A stretch of DNA of 64,000 bases from Flammeovirgaceae bacterium UBA1842 (lineage in GTDB: Bacteria; Bacteroidota; Bacteroidia; Cytophagales; Cyclobacteriaceae). The translations under genes were made by a program, and so were the position numbers. Below the pieces are notes generated by a model, which saw only the letters and a program-made list of their open reading frames with translations, did no database searches and was not told where the DNA came from. Below are positions 42,695 through 51,014 of the stretch, piece by piece. How positions within the stretch are numbered: the stretch's first letter is position 1; every line of letters begins with the position of its first letter. The stretch spans positions 215,629 to 279,628 of the forward strand of contig DDIU01000022.1 of NCBI GenBank assembly GCA_002338655.1, given 5' to 3'.

Positions 42695-43219
42695 ATGCTA
42701 TACCTTATCATACTCTTGCTACTCCCTTTAAAGGGCGAATCCGAAAACATTATTAAGTGGACTGACGGGCAACAAATAGACTGGAGTGTTTTCAAGGGCA
42801 AGCCTGATCCGTCCAGTCCTTATGATGCACAATTAAACTCTGGGGTTAGATACAGTTATTCCTATGAAAGTAAGAATGGAAATGTAAAAGTGAATTTTGA
42901 TGTGTTTTGTTATATGGATCCCAACTTATCGTGGAGCAAAAAAGGCAAGCAAACCGACTATTTATTAGGTCATGAGCAACTGCATTTTGACATTTCTGAA
43001 CTTCATGCACGCAAATTAAGAAAGGCACTTCAGGAGTATGACTTCTCAAAAAATCCACAAAAAGAGGTGGAAAAAATATTTAATCGAATAACTAAGGATC
43101 GTCAGGATATGCAAAATAAGTATGACAAAGAGACGGATCACTCCAAAAACAAGCCTGAGCAGGCAGAATGGGTAGATTTTGTGGCCCAACAGCTCGCAGA
43201 ATTGAATGCTTACAAATAG
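42695..43219 (+). CDS. DUF922-like secreted protein with HExxH-type motif
   Basis: A 174-residue protein with an N-terminal hydrophobic signal-like segment, then a short beta region (IIKWTDGQQIDWSVFKG) and a helical half holding GHEQLHFDISELHARKLRKAL. HEQLH fits the zinc-protease pattern HExxH, and an HFD follows, as in DUF922 proteins. No peptidase activity is proven for the group. It begins 45 bases after hom on the same strand and may be read through from it. Confidence 0.75.
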   Translation: MLYLIILLLLPLKGESENIIKWTDGQQIDWSVFKGKPDPSSPYDAQLNSGVRYSYSYESKNGNVKVNFDVFCYMDPNLSWSKKGKQTDYLLGHEQLHFDISELHARKLRKALQEYDFSKNPQKEVEKIFNRITKDRQDMQNKYDKETDHSKNKPEQAEWVDFVAQQLAELNAYK

Positions 43220-43263
43220 CCAAATTTTAAATCTTCACATTATAGTTTTAAACATTTACTCAA

Positions 43264-43271
43264 TATATTTG
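43264..43271 (+). promoter_or_regulatory. -7 promoter box of nqrF
   Basis: TATATTTG, an exact TAnnTTTG match 50 bases before the ATG of nqrF. No matching -33 at 19-21 bases. Confidence 0.4.
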
Positions 43272-43321
43272 TAGTCCTATTGAAAAGGGAAATTTTTCAC
43301 TGAAGAAATCATTAAATTTCA

Positions 43322-44626
43322 ATGAGTACAGTTATTATAACCTCGATTGTTGCCTTCACAGCTATCATTCTTTTACTGGTTTTAGTTCTCCTCTTCGCAC
43401 AATCAAAGCTTGTGCAATCAGGTCCGGTAAATATTTATGTCAATGGTGACAAGGAAAATCCTATTGTAACCACAGCAGGATCTACTTTATTATCAACACT
43501 ATCTGCACAAAAAATCTTCTTGCCATCAGCGTGTGGTGGTGGTGGTACATGTGCTATGTGTAAATGTATAGTTGAAGATGGAGGTGGCGATGTGCTGCCA
43601 ACCGAAGTGGGCCATCTGAGCCGAGCCGAACAAAAAGAAAATGTTCGTCTTTCATGTCAGGTAAAAGTAAAGCAGGACATGGAAATACGTATACCAGAAG
43701 AAATTTTTGGTATTAAGAAATGGGAATGCGAAGTGGTTTCCAACTACAACGTATCTACCTTTATTAAGGAATTTGTAATGAAATTGCCTGAAGGCGAAAC
43801 TTTGGATTTCGAAGCCGGAGGATATGTACAAATTGATGTACCGGTGATTGAAGTTGATTTCAAAACCATGGACATTATACCTAAGCCAGAATTAGGCCAC
43901 CCTGATGACAAGTACCAAGCAGATTGGGACAACTTCAATCTGTGGGATCTTAAAATGGTGAATGATGAGCCAATATTCCGTGCATATTCAATGGCCAATC
44001 ACCCAGCTGAAGGTAACATTGTAATGTTGAACATCCGTATTGCTACCCCACCATGGGATAGGGATGCCGGTAAATGGATGGATGTAAATCCTGGTATCTG
44101 TTCATCTTATGTATTCTCAAGAAAACCCGGTGATAAAGTAACGATCTCAGGCCCTTATGGAGAGTTTGCTATCAACCATACAGATAGGGAAATGATCTAT
44201 ATTGGTGGTGGTGCGGGAATGGCCCCACTTAGGGCTCAGATATTCCATCTTTTCCATACTGAAAAAACAGACCGAAAAGTATCTTACTGGTATGGTGGAA
44301 GATCAAAAAAAGAATTGTTCTATATCAATCACTTTAGAAAAATTGAAGAGAACTTCCCTAACTTCCAGTTTAATATAGCACTTTCCGAGCCATTGGAAGA
44401 AGACAACTGGCAAGTAAAAAAATCATTGGATGATAAAGAAGCTGATGGATACCTTGGATTCATTCACTTGGCTTTATTTGAAAACTATTTGAAAGATCAT
44501 CCAGATCCTGAAGAAGTGGAATATTACCTATGCGGACCGCCTTTGATGAATGCTGCGGTATTAAAAATGCTGGATGACATGGGCATACCCCCTGAAAATG
44601 TCAGATTTGATGACTTTGGAGGATAA
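43322..44626 (+). CDS. nqrF: Na+-translocating NADH:quinone reductase subunit F
   Basis: The electron-entry subunit of the Na+-pumping NQR complex, oxidising NADH via FAD and a 2Fe-2S centre. It has 434 residues. Seen: one N-terminal membrane helix (about 5-27), the 2Fe-2S loop ACGGGGTCAMCKC with a fourth Cys in RLSCQVKV, FAD motif RAYSMANHP, NAD pocket YIGGGAGMAPLRAQI and the terminal YYLCGPPLMNAAV. The other five nqr genes are not next to it, although nqrA-F form one operon in many bacteria. It has its own promoter box and terminator. Confidence 0.95.
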   Translation: MSTVIITSIVAFTAIILLLVLVLLFAQSKLVQSGPVNIYVNGDKENPIVTTAGSTLLSTLSAQKIFLPSACGGGGTCAMCKCIVEDGGGDVLPTEVGHLSRAEQKENVRLSCQVKVKQDMEIRIPEEIFGIKKWECEVVSNYNVSTFIKEFVMKLPEGETLDFEAGGYVQIDVPVIEVDFKTMDIIPKPELGHPDDKYQADWDNFNLWDLKMVNDEPIFRAYSMANHPAEGNIVMLNIRIATPPWDRDAGKWMDVNPGICSSYVFSRKPGDKVTISGPYGEFAINHTDREMIYIGGGAGMAPLRAQIFHLFHTEKTDRKVSYWYGGRSKKELFYINHFRKIEENFPNFQFNIALSEPLEEDNWQVKKSLDDKEADGYLGFIHLALFENYLKDHPDPEEVEYYLCGPPLMNAAVLKMLDDMGIPPENVRFDDFGG

Positions 44627-44651
44627 GATGATTTCAATTATCATATAGAGA

Positions 44652-44685
44652 AATAGGTTGGTAGATATGCCAACCTATTTTTTTT
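44652..44685 (+). terminator. Rho-independent terminator of nqrF
   Basis: AATAGGTTGG (44652-44661) pairs perfectly with CCAACCTATT (44670-44679) across an 8-base loop and ends in eight T (44678-44685). It lies 25 bases after the nqrF stop. Confidence 0.92.
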
Positions 44686-44823
44686 GAAACAAACCAAGGC
44701 AGCAGTTAAAATGTAGTCAGTGAGTGGACATCTCTAAAGTCAATTGGTAAAGACCTCTAACTTTTGTGAATGTCACTTGTTTATTCGTAAATCAAAACCG
44801 TATTTTAGGATCAAATACAACCC

Positions 44824-45984
44824 ATGGATCTGAAAATATTTTTCTCCCCCCTCGATGACGAGCTTTTCTCGCACATAAGAAGTAATACAAGTTTCCTGAA
44901 AAGCATTAAGGTCAACATTGATAAAATGCCCGCATTTAAAGGTGCCGACATGGCTTTGATTGGTGTGGAGGAGGAACGTGGCACCATTATCAATAAAGGT
45001 ACTGCCAAGGCAGCCAACGAAATCAGGAAGAAACTCTATAAGCTTAAAAAGGGAACAGGAAAATACAAGATTGTTGACCTTGGTAACATCCGTAGTGGTG
45101 TTGACTTGGCGGAAACCACAGGGCGTATTACAGAGGTCTGTCAGGTGCTGATTCAAAATAATGTGCTTCCCATTGTCATAGGTGGATCTCATGACTTGGA
45201 TTATGGGCAGTACAAAGCCTACGAGGGGATGGAAAAACTGATAAGCTTACTCAATGTGGATGCTTTTCTCGATATGGAAGAAGGGGTAAGTGAGCCAGAA
45301 CATGAAAGGCATATTCACAAAATCCTGTTGCATGAGCCTAACTTTTTATTCAATTACAGCCATTTGGCCTATCAAAGCTATCTGATTGACCAAAATGCAA
45401 TCAACATATTGGAGAAGCTCTATTTTGAAGCGTATCGGGTCGGGCATTTAAGGTCCAATATCTCGGAAATGGAGCCTATTATCAGAAATGCGGATATGCT
45501 TTCTTTTGATATTTCCGCCATAAAATCCAGTGATGCCCCCGGCAATGCCAATGCCCAGCCATTCGGACTTACAGGGGAAGAGGCTTGCCAGATCTGTTGG
45601 TATGCTGGAATTAATGAAAAACTGAGCTCAGCAGGATTTTATGAGTACAATCCAGACCTTGATGACCCTTCTAAGAAAACGGCTGCCGTGGTAGCTACCA
45701 TGATCTGGTACTTTATTGAAGGTTTTTATCATCGGAAAAATGAGCAGAATTTTAAGACCAATGACTACTTGAAGTTTGTTGTTTCTATGTCAGGTAATCC
45801 CGATGCCTTGAATTTTTATAAAAGTAAGCTTAGCGAGAAGTGGTGGATGGAAGTACCTTTTCAGCAAGGTAAAGAGAGATACTCGCGTAACTGTATCATT
45901 CCATGCAGTTATTCTGACTACCAAATGGCCACTCATGGTGAGCTTCCCGAAAGATATATTAATACCCTCGCAAAGTTGATTTAG
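44824..45984 (+). CDS. Arginase/formimidoylglutamase-fold protein with altered metal ligands
   Basis: A 386-residue ureohydrolase-fold protein. The three metal motifs are present in shifted form: GGSHDLDYG where GGDHS is normal, NVDAFLDM where DAHxD is normal, and SFDISAIKSSDAPG where SxDxDxxDP is normal. Thus His and two or three Asp ligands remain, while the His of DAHxD is Phe and the second Asp of DxD is Ser. From memory, related Bacteroidota proteins share this pattern and are often named formimidoylglutamase. Hydrolase activity is uncertain. It is monocistronic. Confidence 0.85.
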   Translation: MDLKIFFSPLDDELFSHIRSNTSFLKSIKVNIDKMPAFKGADMALIGVEEERGTIINKGTAKAANEIRKKLYKLKKGTGKYKIVDLGNIRSGVDLAETTGRITEVCQVLIQNNVLPIVIGGSHDLDYGQYKAYEGMEKLISLLNVDAFLDMEEGVSEPEHERHIHKILLHEPNFLFNYSHLAYQSYLIDQNAINILEKLYFEAYRVGHLRSNISEMEPIIRNADMLSFDISAIKSSDAPGNANAQPFGLTGEEACQICWYAGINEKLSSAGFYEYNPDLDDPSKKTAAVVATMIWYFIEGFYHRKNEQNFKTNDYLKFVVSMSGNPDALNFYKSKLSEKWWMEVPFQQGKERYSRNCIIPCSYSDYQMATHGELPERYINTLAKLI

Positions 45985-46079
45985 TTGGATAATTTGACAC
46001 TAAAATATTGTATATTCAATTGATTTTGTTCAGGGGGGCATAATTATGCGGCCATCTTTCAAATTAAAATAAATCTAAA

Positions 46080-47687
46080 ATGAGAAGAGTATTTATCATC
46101 ACCTCAGCAGTATTAATTTTAAGCATTTCGGCCATAGCTTTCTTCTGGCCTCCAATCCTTTGGGTTTTTGTACTGATAGGGCCGTTGTTTCTCATTGGAT
46201 TGAACGACATGCTTCAAAAGCGGCAGGCCATTAGAAGAAATTTCCCTTTAGTAGGCAATTTCAGGTACATGTTTGAAGCCATCAGGCCAGAGATTAGCCA
46301 ATATTTTATAGAAACAAATTTTAGTGGGGTCCCTTTTTCGCGCCAGTCACGATCTATCGTGTATCAAAGAGCCAAAAAAGAACTATCAACGTTGCCATTT
46401 GGTACTCAACTAAATGTTTATGAAGTAGGCTATGAGTGGGTAAACCATTCCTTACTTCCAAAAACTGTTAACCCTGAATCACTACGTGTCACAATTGGCG
46501 GCCCTGATTGTACACAACCATATAACGCCAGCATCCTCAATATCTCCGCTATGAGTTACGGATCACTCAGTAAAAATGCCGTGCAGGCACTCAACAAAGG
46601 AGCTAAAATTGGAGGATTTGCACACAATACGGGTGAGGGTGGTTTGACCCAATATCATTTGATGCACAATGGTGACGTCATTTGGCAACTTGGTACGGGT
46701 TATTTTGGTGCACGCACATTGGAAGGAAAATTTGATGAAGAACTATTTAAGGAAAAATCCCACCATCAAAATGTGAAAATGATTGAAATCAAGCTTTCAC
46801 AAGGAGCCAAGCCCGGGCATGGGGGAATATTGCCAGCTGAAAAAGTAAGTGAGGAAATATCCAAAATACGTAATGTCCCTGCACATAAAACGGTAGTTTC
46901 CCCTCCTGGTCATTCAGCATTTACCACCCCCTTGGAAATGTTGGATTTCATTAAAAAATTGAGAGATCTGTCGGGGGGCAAGCCGATCGGTATCAAATTA
47001 TGTATTGGTAAACGCAGGGAATTTATCTCCATCTGTAAGGCTATGGTAGAGTCTGGAATTCAGCCCGATTATGTAGACATAGATGGAGGGGAAGGCGGTA
47101 CTGGTGCAGCACCAATGGAATACTCCAATAGTATAGGAACGCCTCTGGTGGAAGCACTTACATTTGCACACAACTCATTAGTAGGTTTTGGCCTACGTGA
47201 CAAAATAAAAGTGATATGCAGTGGTAAAATAATTACCGCATTCGATATTATTAAAAACATTGCCATAGGAGCAGATTTATGTTATTCTGCCAGGGGCATG
47301 ATGATGGCAGTGGGATGCATTCAGGCACTAAGATGTAACTCCAACCTTTGCCCAACTGGGGTGGCAACACAAGATCCTCAACTAGTAAAAGGCCTTGATG
47401 TGGAGGACAAAGCCATAAGGACAGCCACTTTTCATAAAGAAACCATGCACAGTACCGCGGAGATGCTAGGCTCGATGGGACTTAATTCTACTGCTGAACT
47501 TAGGCCATGGCACAGGATGCGCAGAACAGATTTTACGGAAATAAAGCACTACGGTGAGATATACCCCTATTTGAAACCGGGTGATCTATTAGGAGAAAAT
47601 ATTCCACAAGACTGGAAACGTGCCTTCGCTGCCGCTACTTCCTCTTCGTTCGACCACGTAGAAGAAATGCCCGCTGAACTTGTATAG
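46080..47687 (+). CDS. FMN-binding glutamate-synthase-like protein, membrane anchored
   Basis: A 535-residue protein with two N-terminal membrane helices (about 5-45) followed by a glutamate synthase central/FMN barrel domain. Seen: NISAMSYGSLSKNAVQALN, HNTGEGGLTQYHLM, QGAKPGHGGILP, DYVDIDGGEGGTGAAPMEY, and the cluster-type cysteines in CIQALRCNSNLCPTGVATQDP. It lacks the glutaminase domain of GltB, like archaeal and stand-alone GltB-like proteins. Its electron donor and substrate are unknown. The MFS gene starts 3 bases after its stop. Confidence 0.9.
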   Translation: MRRVFIITSAVLILSISAIAFFWPPILWVFVLIGPLFLIGLNDMLQKRQAIRRNFPLVGNFRYMFEAIRPEISQYFIETNFSGVPFSRQSRSIVYQRAKKELSTLPFGTQLNVYEVGYEWVNHSLLPKTVNPESLRVTIGGPDCTQPYNASILNISAMSYGSLSKNAVQALNKGAKIGGFAHNTGEGGLTQYHLMHNGDVIWQLGTGYFGARTLEGKFDEELFKEKSHHQNVKMIEIKLSQGAKPGHGGILPAEKVSEEISKIRNVPAHKTVVSPPGHSAFTTPLEMLDFIKKLRDLSGGKPIGIKLCIGKRREFISICKAMVESGIQPDYVDIDGGEGGTGAAPMEYSNSIGTPLVEALTFAHNSLVGFGLRDKIKVICSGKIITAFDIIKNIAIGADLCYSARGMMMAVGCIQALRCNSNLCPTGVATQDPQLVKGLDVEDKAIRTATFHKETMHSTAEMLGSMGLNSTAELRPWHRMRRTDFTEIKHYGEIYPYLKPGDLLGENIPQDWKRAFAAATSSSFDHVEEMPAELV

Positions 47688-47690
47688 CCC

Positions 47691-48920
47691 TTGAACTTCC
47701 TAAAGAAAATATTTAGGGGGATATCCATAAACGTTTTCATATTGGGAATGGTGAGTCTGTTAACAGATGTCTCCAGTCAAATGGTATTCCCACTTGTCCC
47801 ACTTTATCTCACCACCGTTTTAGGTGCTAAAGCGGTGATGGTGGGTGTGGTGGAGGGAGCAGCCGAAACCACGGCTTCATTAATAAAAGTATTCAGTGGC
47901 TATTGGTCTGACAAAATCAAAAAACGCAAACCATTTGTTATAGCTGGTTATTCATTATCTGCGCTCACCCGACCACTCTTTGCCATTGCCACTAGCTGGA
48001 ATTTTGTGCTTTTCGCCCGGGTTATTGAGCGCATAGGTAAAGGCATCCGGTCCGCACCACGGGACGCCATAGTAGCCGAGTCGGTTGACCCAAGTAATTC
48101 TGGCAAGGCCTATGGATTCCATCGGGCTATGGATGGAATTGGTTCCATGATTGGAGCTGTATTGGCTTTCTTATTACTTCCACTACTTGGATATGAAAAA
48201 CTGTTTTTATACGCTTTCTTCCCTGGGGCAGTGGCGGTTTTTATTATACTTTTCGTCAAGGAAAAAAAGATTGGCGTCAGTACAAAGCCATTGACAATGA
48301 CCATAAGGAGCAGTTTTAGTGAGCTTCCACGAAATGTAAAACATTACATTCTAATTGCGGCCTTATTTTCCCTTGGTCATTTTGGCTATTCTTTTATCCT
48401 GCTTAGTAGCCATTCGGTAGGTATTTCTGACAATCAATCAGTCAAATTTTATGCATTATTCTATTTGATCTACAGCCTACTCAGTCCGGTGAGTGGCTAT
48501 TTAGCTGACAAATTTGGAAAGAAAATAGTGCTGATAGCCGGGTATTTGATGTTTGCCTTAGTGGCAATGGGTCTGGTGTTGATCCCTAGTGGTATGTTGG
48601 GAGTATTCACCGATGCAGAATTCATCGTGCTGATTTTTAGTTTATATGGCATCTGTTATGCTTTGATTGATGGAACGCAAAGGGCCTACATTGCCGATAT
48701 GAGTCCAAAACACCTTAAGGCCACAGCCTTAGGAGCTTTCCACACTGCCATCGGTTTAGTGAGTTTACCAGGTGGATTTATTGCCGGTTGGTTATGGGAT
48801 CATCATTCACATAATGCCACTTATTTCTTTGGGTTTACACTTGCTTTGCTTGCTGTAATACTCTTTATATATCAAATAAAAGGGCAAATTAGCGAACCGG
48901 AACATCGAACTCATCACTAA
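47691..48920 (+). CDS. MFS transporter
   Basis: A 409-residue major facilitator with about 12 membrane helices, starting with TTG. The intracellular loop SGYWSDKIKKRKPFVI is motif A-like (GxxxDRxGRR/K), repeated in the second half as LADKFGKKIVLIAG. RIGKGIRSAPRDAIVAESV is conserved in one group of MFS proteins of unknown substrate. Its 3-base spacing from the glutamate-synthase-like gene suggests the two act on the same metabolite or at least share a transcript. Confidence 0.9.
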   Translation: MNFLKKIFRGISINVFILGMVSLLTDVSSQMVFPLVPLYLTTVLGAKAVMVGVVEGAAETTASLIKVFSGYWSDKIKKRKPFVIAGYSLSALTRPLFAIATSWNFVLFARVIERIGKGIRSAPRDAIVAESVDPSNSGKAYGFHRAMDGIGSMIGAVLAFLLLPLLGYEKLFLYAFFPGAVAVFIILFVKEKKIGVSTKPLTMTIRSSFSELPRNVKHYILIAALFSLGHFGYSFILLSSHSVGISDNQSVKFYALFYLIYSLLSPVSGYLADKFGKKIVLIAGYLMFALVAMGLVLIPSGMLGVFTDAEFIVLIFSLYGICYALIDGTQRAYIADMSPKHLKATALGAFHTAIGLVSLPGGFIAGWLWDHHSHNATYFFGFTLALLAVILFIYQIKGQISEPEHRTHH

Positions 48921-49001
48921 AATAATCCAGTTCAGTACAGTTATTCCACGGTTCAGTCGAATCCATTTTCAATGTTCCCTGCCAATTAACAGATTTACAT
49001 C

Positions 49002-49094
49002 ATGATCACTTCACGCCCCATGGACAAGAGAGAAGAAATAGGTTTGTTATTAATAGGCATAGTTACAGTGGCCATTATCGTATTGTTGGCTTGA
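49002..49094 (+). CDS. Possible small membrane protein (30 aa)
   Basis: ATG at 49002, stop at 49092-49094. Residues 1-12 are charged (RPMDKREE) and 13-30 form one hydrophobic helix (IGLLLIGIVTVAIIVLLA). A shorter start is the ATG at 49020. No ribosome site is obvious. It occupies an otherwise empty 276-base gap. It is included as a candidate only. Confidence 0.35.
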   Translation: MITSRPMDKREEIGLLLIGIVTVAIIVLLA

Positions 49095-49196
49095 TCCCAT
49101 CTTTAATTGGAACTGACTGGAAACCACTCAGTCTTGCCTCCATCCGATAACCATTTAATATCGGGTACATTTTAGACTATTAGTTATTTTTAATAA

Positions 49197-49571
49197 ATGA
49201 AAACCAAATTTATAATGGGTTCGAGTGCCCTATTTATGGCTCTATTAGGCTCGGTTACTTTATTTTTACCTGAAGAAACATTAACCTATTTAGGGGCAGA
49301 TAGCATTGCAAACGCATCTTTGACTGTTTCAATAATGGGCGCGATGTATTTGGGGTTTGCCTTTCTCAATTGGTACACTAGATCCATTTCCATTGGGGGC
49401 ATTTATGCAAGACCTTTGGCCATGGGCAATTTTATGCATTTTGCCGTTGGTGCTGTTACTTTGGCAAAAATGTTTCGCATTGACATGCCCCAGCTTCTCA
49501 TCCCAATTGCGTTGATTTATGTTCTATTCGCACTGGCTTTCGGCTGGATTCTCTTTTTCAAACGTTTATAA
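49197..49571 (+). CDS. Small four-helix membrane protein
   Basis: A 124-residue protein, almost all membrane: four hydrophobic helices near 7-25, 42-60, 68-90 and 97-120 with short polar turns (TRSISIGGIYARP, AKMFRIDMPQ). It resembles small DoxX-like or other uncharacterised Bacteroidota membrane proteins but I cannot name a family. No partner gene is evident. Confidence 0.75.
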   Translation: MKTKFIMGSSALFMALLGSVTLFLPEETLTYLGADSIANASLTVSIMGAMYLGFAFLNWYTRSISIGGIYARPLAMGNFMHFAVGAVTLAKMFRIDMPQLLIPIALIYVLFALAFGWILFFKRL

Positions 49572-49678
49572 CAATGTTCTAACACAGAATCTGGGTTTAA
49601 AAATAAATTCATCAGCTTAAATAATGTGATTATAAATCCATAATTGACATTTTTGCAGCAAACTGAATTGTTAGAATC

Positions 49679-50440
49679 ATGAGACTGTCACAGATAGCCC
49701 GTAAACTCAATGTAACCCAAAGCGAAATAACTAAGCTTTTGGTGCAGGTGGGCATGGAATCACCAAAAGGTGGAAATACCAAGCTTACAGAAGAACAGCT
49801 TGCCCGAGTATTTAAAAAGTATGGAGAAATTGAAGAGGGACAGGAGGAAGTAGAGGTAGAGGTGGCTCAATCGGAAGAGGAAATTGAATCAGTGCCTGAA
49901 GTTGTAGCAGTAGATGTTGAGGAGGAAGAAGTGGTGGAAGAAGAAAAAATAGAAACCCCCGCTGCAGTTGAGACTCAAGAAGATGAAGAAATAGAAGTAA
50001 TAAGAGTCAAAAAGATAAAACTTGATGGCATAAAAGTTTTGGGGAAAATAGATTTACCAGAACCCAAAGTGAAGAAAGTAGAACCCAAAGAGGACGATTC
50101 ACAAGAGGAAAGTGATAAACCTGAACGGTCTGTTAGCAATCAACGATTTTCAAAGCAAAATAGAAGAAAACCACATAAAAAAGCCCCGTTAACTTTTGAA
50201 CAAAAACAAGCACTTGAGGAAAAGAAAAGGCTGAAGGCTAAAAAAGAGCGTGAAAGAAGACTGAAAGAGAAAAAAAGGGCGCACTATGAAAAACAGGTTT
50301 TAAAAAAGAAGGTAGCTGCACCTAAAAAGAAGAAAACAGAAAAAATGACCCAAGATACCCCTGCTAACAAAAGAACCAAAATAGAAACCCGCAACCCTTT
50401 CAAGAAGTTCTGGATTTGGTTGAATGATCCTTATGCTTGA
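49679..50440 (+). CDS. IF-2 N-terminal-like domain protein with acidic and basic low-complexity tail
   Basis: A 253-residue protein. Residues 1-50 (MRLSQIARKLNVTQSEI, KLLVQVGMESPKGGNTKL) strongly resemble the N-terminal winged module of translation initiation factor IF-2. Residues about 55-105 are Glu-rich, 105-150 mixed, and 160-235 are Lys/Arg-rich with heptad-like basic helices. No G domain follows. It is not infB itself. A nucleic-acid or ribosome-related role is plausible but inferred. It converges on the small gene on the minus strand 76 bases away. Confidence 0.8.
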   Translation: MRLSQIARKLNVTQSEITKLLVQVGMESPKGGNTKLTEEQLARVFKKYGEIEEGQEEVEVEVAQSEEEIESVPEVVAVDVEEEEVVEEEKIETPAAVETQEDEEIEVIRVKKIKLDGIKVLGKIDLPEPKVKKVEPKEDDSQEESDKPERSVSNQRFSKQNRRKPHKKAPLTFEQKQALEEKKRLKAKKERERRLKEKKRAHYEKQVLKKKVAAPKKKKTEKMTQDTPANKRTKIETRNPFKKFWIWLNDPYA

Positions 50441-50516
50441 TAAGGTTAGTCTCTTGCGTCTTTAATCTTACTACTATATGTCTTACTACTTGTATCTCAC
50501 GTCTTTTGTCTTATCT

Positions 50517-50771
50517 CTACTCTATCGATCCCATCACCCTCTTCATAAATCCATTTAAGGCTTCTTTTTTAGGCGTACCGGCTTTCACTTCCTTGCTTAC
50601 TTCGAGTGCTCCATATAAGTTGGATAACAACTCGCCCAAAACTTCCATTTCTTCATCCTTAATGCCTGGAGCTTCTGCAGTGTGTTCCAGCAGTTCAATA
50701 GTTTCCACCACCCAGTCTTCGTCATGGGTGTCTACAAATTCTACAATATGCTTAATCAAGGGTAATCTCAT
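50517..50771 (-). CDS. Small conserved hypothetical protein (DUF6952-like)
   Basis: An 84-residue soluble, acidic, helical protein: MRLPLIKHIVEFVDTHDED, ELLSNLYGALEVSKEV, GTPKKEALNGFMKRV. From memory this matches a Bacteroidota family listed as DUF6952, without known function; I am not certain of the number. It is monocistronic. Confidence 0.75.
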   Translation of the reverse strand: MRLPLIKHIVEFVDTHDEDWVVETIELLEHTAEAPGIKDEEMEVLGELLSNLYGALEVSKEVKAGTPKKEALNGFMKRVMGSIE

Positions 50772-50891
50772 AGGTCTTTAAATTTAAGCACAAAGGTCTG
50801 TAACTACAGAATAAAAACCATTGGATTCTGATCAATAATATAAATAGCATGATCAGTAATAATGATGAATATGAGCTTGAATTACCGAAAA

Positions 50892-50960
50892 GTCCCCTTT
50901 AGGGGATATAGGGGTGCCACTTTAGGGGACTAAGGGGTACCCCTTTAGGTGATATAGGGC
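50892..50960. repeat. CCCCTTTAGGGG-type intergenic repeats
   Basis: Three imperfect copies of a 20-22-base unit, CCTTTAGGGGATATAGGGGT, ACTTTAGGGGACTAAGGGGT and CCTTTAGGTGATATAGGG, each able to fold on CCCCTTTAGGGG. A related fragment (CCCTAAAGGGAC) occurs at 54770. They are dispersed intergenic repeats. Confidence 0.65.
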
Positions 50961-51014
50961 ATCTTGTCCTGAAATAGGTTGACAGCCGCATTTTTTCTCA
51001 GAGGCCAGTAATTA

